NCBI GenBank assembly: GCA_039679375.1
Contig: JBDKVA010000206.1
Location: forward strand, 1-7,726
DNA: 7,726 nt
From: JBDKVA01 sp039679375
Lineage (GTDB): Bacteria; Bacillota; Clostridia; Acetivibrionales; DTU013
Direction of reading: 5' to 3'
The notes beneath the pieces were generated by a model. It was not told the origin of the DNA. It did no database searches and worked only from the letters and a program-made list of their open reading frames with translations. This document shows positions 1-3,805 of the stretch, one piece after another. Within the stretch, counting starts at the first letter, position 1. Each line of letters begins with the position of its first letter. A program made the position numbers and the translations under genes.

Positions 1-2
1 AG

Positions 3-755
3 TACCTTTCGGCGAATTTTAAAGAACGAAGCATGGGTCTGGTATGCTATTTTGCAGATGAAATCAATTCAGTTTACACTGCAGTTTTTCCCTCGGAAGA
101 AGTTATGCAGAAAATTATAAATGACGGAATAACAGATGCCATGTTGTTTCTGCACCATCCCTCTATTTGGGACATTAGAAGACCGAAGCCCTTTTATCAG
201 ACGGATACGGCATATCTGGAAAAGTTCAGGAAGAACAGATTATCCATATATAATTTGCATGTGCCTTTGGATCATTTCGGTGAGTATTCTACGGGAAAGA
301 CTTTGGCAGATGTACTGGATATAGAGATTGAAAAGCCGTTTGTTAAATACCGTGGGAGTTTATGCGGAATCATCGGGAAAACCGGGTGCGGCAGTGTGGA
401 GGAATTGCATAATAAATTTACAAAAGCCATAGGCCATGATACCAGACTTTATTTGTACGGAGATAGCAATATTAAGGATGGGAGAGTTGCTATTGTAGCA
501 GGTGGAGGCAATAACAGGGATACAATAGCTGAGATGCTGCAAAACAATATTAAAGTGCTTATAACAGGTATTTCATTAAAAAACGAACACTCAGCGGAAG
601 CACATGAGCTGGAACAAAAAAATGGCATTAATGTTTTGGGTGGCACACATTATTCTACTGAAAAGTTTGCCTGTCAAAAGATGTGCACTTACTTTGAAAA
701 GCTTGGACTAACTTCTGCCTTTATAGACGGCGAGCCGATCCATGAGGATATGTAA
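3..755 (+). CDS. NIF3-like / DUF34 family protein (5' end cut by window)
   Basis: The reading frame is open from the first full codon in the window, so the ATG at 33 is probably internal and the true N-terminus lies to the left. The visible part has 250 residues. Counting from Met33, it shows the family's metal-site signatures: His41-His42 in LHHPSIWD, His76 and Asp80 in NLHVPLD, and His206 and Glu210 in GGTHYSTE near the C-terminus. In the family these residues bind a pair of divalent metals. NIF3 proteins are cytosolic, and their enzymatic role is unsettled; the label 'GTP cyclohydrolase I type 2' used in databases is weakly founded. The missing N-terminal part should be a few tens of residues, judging from normal family length. 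The gene ends 38 bases before the DUF2087 gene on the same strand with no terminator between, so the two are probably co-transcribed. Family assignment is firm; function is not. Confidence 0.9.
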   Translation, partial: YLSANFKERSMGLVCYFADEINSVYTAVFPSEEVMQKIINDGITDAMLFLHHPSIWDIRRPKPFYQTDTAYLEKFRKNRLSIYNLHVPLDHFGEYSTGKTLADVLDIEIEKPFVKYRGSLCGIIGKTGCGSVEELHNKFTKAIGHDTRLYLYGDSNIKDGRVAIVAGGGNNRDTIAEMLQNNIKVLITGISLKNEHSAEAHELEQKNGINVLGGTHYSTEKFACQKMCTYFEKLGLTSAFIDGEPIHEDM

Positions 756-775
756 GCGTGCCGGAAAAACGATTG

Positions 776-782
776 TAAGGAG
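776..782 (+). promoter_or_regulatory. Ribosome binding site deciding the start of the DUF2087 gene
   Basis: TAAGGAG stands 11 bases before the ATG at 794 but only 2 bases before the in-frame TTG at 785. Two bases is too close for initiation, so ATG 794 is the better start. Confidence 0.6.
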
Positions 783-793
783 TATTGGTTAAA

Positions 794-1060
794 ATGAATG
801 ATATAAAGCGATTCATGGACGACAAGGGCAGAGTGAAAATCTGGCCGGGGAAAATGGAAATGAAATTGGAAATCCTCAAATATATATCTGATAAGTTTGA
901 ATTTAATAGGTTCTATTCAGAAGCGGAAGTCAACAAGATAATAGAGGAATGGCATACATTTGGCGACTATTTCCTGATTCGGCGGGGTTTGATCGATTGC
1001 GGCCTTTTAATGAGAACCAGAAATGGCTCAAAGTATTGGAAAGAAGAGAGAGATGCGTAA
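794..1060 (+). CDS. DUF2087 domain protein
   Basis: This small cytosolic protein has 88 residues from ATG 794 (91 if the TTG at 785 were used). Almost the whole chain matches the DUF2087 pattern. It begins with a DDKGRVKIWPGKMEMK segment and then an I-L-KYISDKFE helix. Next is the hallmark stretch YSEAEVNKIIEEWHTFGDY, and it ends with LIRRGLIDCGLLMRTRNGSKYW. The domain resembles a small winged-helix fold and is known both as a free-standing protein and fused to helix-turn-helix regulators, so a DNA- or ligand-binding regulatory role is possible but unproven. There is no signal peptide or membrane segment. It follows the NIF3-like gene by 38 bases and probably shares its mRNA. The family call is firm; no specific function is claimed. 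Confidence 0.85.
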   Translation: MNDIKRFMDDKGRVKIWPGKMEMKLEILKYISDKFEFNRFYSEAEVNKIIEEWHTFGDYFLIRRGLIDCGLLMRTRNGSKYWKEERDA

Positions 1061-1080
1061 ACATAAAGAATATTGCAGTA

Positions 1081-1089
1081 TGCTATAAT
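1081..1089 (+). promoter_or_regulatory. Perfect extended -10 promoter element (candidate)
   Basis: TGCTATAAT fits the extended -10 consensus TGnTATAAT exactly. There is no convincing -35 hexamer at 16-18 bases upstream, which is tolerated for extended -10 promoters. Transcription would begin near 1096, almost on top of the ATG at 1094. It could therefore serve either the microprotein ORF, nearly leaderless, or the vWA gene through a leader of about 215 bases. Confidence 0.4.
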
Positions 1090-1093
1090 AGAT

Positions 1094-1186
1094 ATGTCTT
1101 TCATATTGATCATCCTCTTATTATTTACACTTGGCATACTATGGGTAATCATTGCTTTGATTGTTTATCTCTTTGAGCGATTTTGA
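1094..1186 (+). CDS. Candidate 30-residue single-pass membrane microprotein
   Basis: ATG 1094 opens a 30-codon frame ending in TGA 1184-1186. Residues 3-27 are almost entirely Ile, Leu, Phe, Val, Ala, Gly, Trp and Tyr (it begins MSFILIILLLF). The only charges are Glu28 and Arg29 in the tail FERF, as in a membrane-spanning peptide with a short polar end. It starts 33 bases after the DUF2087 stop, on the same strand. Against it, no good Shine-Dalgarno sequence precedes the ATG; an in-frame TTG at 1073 would add seven residues but also lacks one. An AT-rich stretch can give a hydrophobic frame by chance, so this is a candidate only. I recognise no named family. Confidence 0.33.
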   Translation: MSFILIILLLFTLGILWVIIALIVYLFERF

Positions 1187-1198
1187 GTTAAAATTCAG

Positions 1199-1227
1199 TT
1201 GTTATAAAGCAAATCCTATTATAAAAT
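1199..1227 (+). promoter_or_regulatory. Sigma-A type promoter candidate for the vWA lipoprotein gene
   Basis: TTGTTA (1199-1204; 4 of 6 to TTGACA) and TAAAAT (1222-1227; 5 of 6 to TATAAT) are separated by exactly 17 bases. Transcription would start near 1234 and give a leader of about 77 bases that contains the anti-Shine-Dalgarno hairpin at 1262-1305. An overlapping TTCAGT/TATTAT pair (1194-1222, 17 bp spacer) is a weaker alternative. Confidence 0.4.
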
Positions 1228-1261
1228 ATATGAACAATCACTCTGTGGAACATTTAACCAA

Positions 1262-1305
1262 TTCCTCCCGTCTATTTACTGCATAGAGAGAAAAAAAGGG
1301 AGGAA
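1262..1305 (+). promoter_or_regulatory. Leader hairpin able to sequester the vWA gene's ribosome binding site
   Basis: TTCCTCCC at 1262-1269 is the exact reverse complement of GGGAGGAA at 1298-1305, which is the strong Shine-Dalgarno of the gene starting at 1311 (5 bases after the hairpin). The 28-base loop is A-rich and largely unstructured. In the folded state the ribosome binding site would be closed. What would open it (protein, ligand, temperature, transcription rate) is not visible. Confidence 0.5.
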
Positions 1306-1310
1306 ACAAA

Positions 1311-2945
1311 ATGAAACAGATCGGAAAAGCTCTATCAGCGGCTATTCTATGTACAGCCATATTGGCATCTATGACAGCTTGCAGTTCATCATCAAAAAAA
1401 ACGGAAGACAGCAACATGCTGTACTCAAGAGTTACATCAGGAAGTATGAATAAGCAGATTTACGGAGTGGCGCCGATGCAAAACGCTGCCGAGCAGAATG
1501 ACTATTCCATACAGGCGGAACAGGAGAATAGCGCGGGATTTAACACAGAGGAGTATAAATCGATTGAAGAAAACCGCATGATGAAAGTTGGCATGTCGCC
1601 TCTTTCCACTTTTTCCATTGACGTGGACACAGCCTCCTACAGTAATGTAAGACGTTATCTGGAAGACAGGCAGCTGCCTCCCGCTGATGCGGTCAGAATT
1701 GAAGAACTGGTCAACTATTTCTCCTATGATTTGCCGGAACCTACCGGTGAAGCACCTTTCTCTGTTTCAACAGAAATATCGCTATGTCCCTGGAATCCGG
1801 AAAATTATCTGGCTATGATTGCACTGCAGGGGAAGAATGTACGCCAAGCTGATTTGCCATTATCCAATCTTGTATTTTTACTGGATGTTTCCGGCTCGAT
1901 GGATGATCCGATGAAGCTGCCTTTACTGAAATCATCATTCCAGCTTCTGATCGAGCAGCTTGACGAAAACGACAAGGTATCCATTGTGGTATATGCAGGT
2001 TCTTCCGGAATGATACTGGAAGGAGCCCGGGGAGATGAGAAGGAAAGGATCATGGCTGCGCTGGATGAGCTTCAGGCAGGAGGTTCAACGGCAGGCGGCG
2101 AGGGAATTGCACTTGCATACAAAATAGCAAACAAAAATTATATCAGCGGGGGCAACAACCGTGTAATACTTGCTACCGACGGTGATTTCAATGTCGGCGT
2201 CAGCAGCGAAGGCGAACTGACGAAGCTGATCGAAGAAAGGAGAAAGGGCGGGATTTGCCTGAGCGTCCTTGGCTTTGGGACCGGCAATATCAAAGACAAC
2301 AAGATGGAAACCCTGGCTGATAAGGGAAATGGCAATTATGCCTATATCGACAGCCTGGCGGAAGCAAGGAAAGTACTGGTGAATGAAATGGGAGGCACGC
2401 TCCTGACCATAGCAAAGGATGTTAAGATCCAGGTTGAGTTCAATCCAATGAAGGTGAAAGAGTACCGGCTTGTTGGCTATGATAACCGGATCCTGAAAAA
2501 TGAGGACTTTGACGATGATACCAAGGATGCGGGTGAAATCGGTGCCGGCCATAATGTTATCGCTTTCTATGAGATAATTCCATATAAAGACGGTGAAACA
2601 ATTGAAAAAACCCAGTTGAAATATCAGTCCTCAGAAGTGCGGCAGGAGTGGGAAAATGAATGGATGGAAATCCGGCTCCGGTACAAGGAACCTGATAAGG
2701 AAACCAGTCAAAAGATTGTCCGTACTGTTACGCAAAATGATATAACAAATAATCCATCCGGAAATTATGTATTTGCATCAGCGGTAGCTGAATATGGCCT
2801 ACTTTTAAGAAATTCCCGGTATAAAGGCCAGGCGTCCTGGGATAGTGTTAGAGATCGGGCAAGCAATGCGATTGGTGATGACACTGAAGAGTATAGGAGC
2901 AATTTTCTGAGGCTTGTAAAAAGTGCAGAATCACTTTCCAGGTAA
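1311..2945 (+). CDS. vWA-domain lipoprotein of the YfbK type
   Basis: The product has 544 residues from ATG 1311, preceded by GGGAGG at good spacing. Residues 1-24 form a lipoprotein signal peptide: Lys2 and Lys6, a hydrophobic core, then MTAC with Cys24 as the lipidation site, followed by a Ser/Lys-rich linker. The mature protein should be anchored to the outer face of the membrane. A vWA-precursor domain spans about 76-175 (TFSIDVDTASYSNVRRYL). The von Willebrand A domain spans about 186-360 with a complete MIDAS: Asp192-x-Ser194-x-Ser196, Thr260 and Asp290 (ATDGDF). The rest, about 375-543, matches the DUF3520 C-terminal domain. Length and domain order match E. coli YfbK (about 575 residues). 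An intact MIDAS implies a metal-dependent adhesion or protein-binding role; the partner is unknown. The usual MoxR ATPase partner of many vWA proteins is not in the window, and the gene looks monocistronic. Confidence 0.92.
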   Translation: MKQIGKALSAAILCTAILASMTACSSSSKKTEDSNMLYSRVTSGSMNKQIYGVAPMQNAAEQNDYSIQAEQENSAGFNTEEYKSIEENRMMKVGMSPLSTFSIDVDTASYSNVRRYLEDRQLPPADAVRIEELVNYFSYDLPEPTGEAPFSVSTEISLCPWNPENYLAMIALQGKNVRQADLPLSNLVFLLDVSGSMDDPMKLPLLKSSFQLLIEQLDENDKVSIVVYAGSSGMILEGARGDEKERIMAALDELQAGGSTAGGEGIALAYKIANKNYISGGNNRVILATDGDFNVGVSSEGELTKLIEERRKGGICLSVLGFGTGNIKDNKMETLADKGNGNYAYIDSLAEARKVLVNEMGGTLLTIAKDVKIQVEFNPMKVKEYRLVGYDNRILKNEDFDDDTKDAGEIGAGHNVIAFYEIIPYKDGETIEKTQLKYQSSEVRQEWENEWMEIRLRYKEPDKETSQKIVRTVTQNDITNNPSGNYVFASAVAEYGLLLRNSRYKGQASWDSVRDRASNAIGDDTEEYRSNFLRLVKSAESLSR

Positions 2946-3009
2946 ATTTCAGTTTAAAGACTAAACAATGAAGCATCATACCAAAAACATCGGCGGATGG
3001 CTTGTTGAT

Positions 3010-3082
3010 CCGGGCACAGCGGGAATCATAAATACTTGAGAGCACTCGGGATCGGATTTGTAAGATTCATCACTGTGCCTGG
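3010..3082. repeat. 73-nt long imperfect inverted repeat / hairpin of unknown function
   Basis: CCGGGCACAG (3010-3019) pairs with CTGTGCCTGG (3073-3082) over 10 bp with one G-U pair. Further in, GAATC (3023-3027) pairs with GATTC (3064-3068), AAAT (3030-3033) with ATTT (3056-3059), and CTTGAG (3035-3040) with CTCGGG (3045-3050) around an AGCA loop. Together this is about 25 bp with small internal loops. No T-run follows on either strand, so it is not a typical intrinsic terminator. It could be a structured 3' UTR, a small RNA fold or a relic of a short mobile repeat. It has no tRNA hallmark. Confidence 0.45.
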
Positions 3083-3229
3083 AATTACAAAACAATAGAA
3101 AAAAGACAGATAGAATGAGGTAGGCTCGTTTATTTTATAAAAAGCTGGTAAGGCTATATGAGAAAATCAGCAAAGTTGTTTTATGAAATTTCCCCTGATT
3201 GTTGGAGTTGACAATGTGAGTGTCCAAAT

Positions 3230-3255
3230 ATATCGGCTTTTTTAGTTTTTCTTTA
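3230..3255 (-). promoter_or_regulatory. Sigma-D (sigma-28) type promoter candidate on the minus strand
   Basis: Read on the minus strand, TAAA (3255-3252) is followed after 14 bases by GCCGATAT (3237-3230). This is the pattern known for the motility sigma factor SigD of Bacillus (TAAA, 14-16 bases, GCCGATAT). Transcription would begin near 3223 and run leftward through the long hairpin toward the 3' end of the vWA gene, where I see no clear gene. It would give an antisense or small RNA unless the site is fortuitous. Confidence 0.42.
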
Positions 3256-3299
3256 AGATTATTTCTAAAAATCACGTATAATATGTATACAGATTAATG

Positions 3300-3327
3300 A
3301 AAACATTGAGATAAATCAATGTTTTTT
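3300..3327 (+). terminator. Intrinsic terminator
   Basis: AAAACATTGA (3300-3309) and TCAATGTTTT (3316-3325) form a perfect 10-bp stem around the loop GATAAA, and the right arm runs into six consecutive T residues (3322-3327). The stem is AT-rich, so efficiency may be moderate. Its place suggests that it stops read-through from the vWA gene before the chemosensory operon. Confidence 0.55.
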
Positions 3328-3415
3328 GTATATGATGATAAAATTTAGTAACGAATGTAAATTATGTTATAAATTTAGAATATTTTCAATAAAGAAAAAT
3401 AATGTAATATTAGTC

Positions 3416-3444
3416 TTGATTATTCTATTTTTTTATGTTATATT
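3416..3444 (+). promoter_or_regulatory. Promoter candidate for the riboswitch-cheA-cheW-mcp transcript
   Basis: TTGATT (3416-3421; 4 of 6) and TATATT (3439-3444; 5 of 6) are 17 bases apart, and TGT directly before the -10 gives an extended -10 (TGnTATATT). The start would be near 3451, so the riboswitch would lie about 120 bases into the leader. The surroundings are about 18% G+C, where -10-like words are common, so this is the best rather than a certain site. A perfect TATAAT at 3480-3485 lacks a -35. Confidence 0.42.
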
Positions 3445-3563
3445 ATCAATAAATAGAAATATTTTGTCGTAATTAATAATATAATGTCAAACGTTTTAAT
3501 TTATAGATAACCATCAAAAGAGGAGGCATAATTTTTCCTAGCTCCATATGCTAATAACTGAAT

Positions 3564-3656
3564 AAATGAAAAGGGCAAATTCGTTGAAAAATGAAGACGC
3601 AAAGCCTTGAGTCTAAAGCAATTTTTTTGTTATGATGGTCAGGTTGCCGGGTAAAT
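3564..3656 (+). promoter_or_regulatory. Cyclic di-GMP class I riboswitch (GEMM-I)
   Basis: The aptamer signatures occur in order. GGGCAAA is at 3573-3579. Helix P2, TTCGTT/AATGAA (3580-3585 with 3590-3595), is capped by the GAAA tetraloop at 3586-3589. The invariant GACGCAAAGCC is at 3596-3606. P3 carries CTTGA/TCAGG pairing (3606-3610 with 3639-3643) and a tetraloop receptor made of TCTAAA (3612-3617) and TATGA (3631-3635). GGTTGCCGGG (3642-3651) closes the conserved 3' side. In this family one c-di-GMP molecule is held at the junction of P1, P2 and P3. A possible outer helix pairs ATGCTAA (3548-3554) with TTAGTCAT (3666-3673). An intrinsic terminator begins about 20 bases later, so control is most likely by transcription termination ahead of cheA. 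Confidence 0.92.
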
Positions 3657-3671
3657 GATGATAGTTTAGTC

Positions 3672-3704
3672 ATAGTAGGCATTCTGATGCTCTACTATTT
3701 TTTT
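3672..3704 (+). terminator. Riboswitch-coupled intrinsic terminator (expression platform)
   Basis: ATAGTAG-GCAT (3672-3682) pairs with ATGC-T-CTACTAT (3687-3698) around the loop TCTG, 11 bp with one bulged T at 3691. A run of T residues follows at 3698-3704. It sits between the c-di-GMP aptamer and the first coding sequence of the operon. The proposed outer helix of the aptamer would share bases 3672-3673 with the left arm, a small overlap through which the aptamer could influence it. Confidence 0.85.
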
Positions 3705-3733
3705 CTAATTTTAGCCGAAAGGGGAAAGAACAA

Positions 3734-3805
3734 ATGAGGAAATCAGACAAAATGGCTGGAATTGTAAAATTAGAAGGAATGAAGGCTGGTGATTTATTTG
3801 CCTGA
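3734..3805 (+). CDS. 23-codon leader ORF overlapping the cheA start
   Basis: ATG 3734 is preceded by AGGGG (3720-3724) at a 9-base distance, a better initiation context than that of cheA itself. The frame begins MRKSDKMAGI, ends GDLFA and stops at TGA 3803-3805. It overlaps the first codons of cheA (GTG 3789, in another frame) by 17 bases. This layout is usual for translational coupling: ribosomes ending on the leader would be released next to the weak cheA start. The peptide matches nothing I know. An alternative is a frame-shifted former N-terminus of cheA, but the cheA frame carries a stop at 3780-3782. Confidence 0.45.
   Translation: MRKSDKMAGIVKLEGMKAGDLFA

Larger units (their letters stand above)
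2946..3550. other. Long intergenic region without a convincing gene
   Basis: About 600 bases lie between the vWA gene and the riboswitch. Up to about 3230 the composition is near the genomic level, and the longest forward frames are 17-23 codons without ribosome binding sites. From 3241 to 3540 my count gives 54 G+C in 300 bases (18%), far below the neighbouring genes. It contains the 73-nt hairpin, a minus-strand sigma-D type promoter, a terminator, an extended -10 promoter candidate and an orphan Shine-Dalgarno sequence, each listed separately. Confidence 0.7.

Noticed and set aside
949..1176. 75-codon forward frame across the DUF2087 gene end
   Set aside because: Its first half overlaps DUF2087 in another frame; no ribosome binding site and no recognisable domain. 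The other frame of the same stretch (1094-1186) is the more protein-like one.
2085..2552. 155-codon open frame on the minus strand inside the vWA gene
   Set aside because: It lies fully within a strongly supported gene, has no ribosome binding site, and its composition is that of a codon-shadow frame.
2968..3039. 23-codon ORF downstream of the vWA gene
   Set aside because: No Shine-Dalgarno and no recognisable motif; it runs into the left arm of the long hairpin, so it is probably fortuitous.
3010..3082. tRNA gene at the 73-nt structured element
   Set aside because: Length is right, but there is no GGTTCGAATC-like T-loop, no D-loop pattern and a 10-bp instead of 7-bp end stem.
3158..3211. 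17-codon ORF beginning MRKSAK, resembling the first residues of the cheA leader ORF (MRKSDK)
   Set aside because: Only a weak AAGG precedes it at 4 bases, it has no further similarity beyond about 13 bases, and it is too short to support.
3208..3236. Perfect TTGACA (3208-3213) as a forward promoter
   Set aside because: At 17 bases spacing the -10 is TATCGG (3 of 6), and at 15 bases TATATC; neither is convincing, and the hexamer also takes part in a small TTGACA/TGTCCAA dyad.
3277..3282. Perfect TATAAT as a promoter ahead of the terminator at 3300
   Set aside because: No acceptable -35 and no extended -10; a transcript would end after about 40 bases at the terminator. Such words are expected in an 18% G+C stretch.
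3486..3510. Forward sigma-D promoter (TCAA ... TAGATAA) before the riboswitch
   Set aside because: Spacing is 12 instead of about 15 and the -10 lacks the CCG part, so the match is poor.
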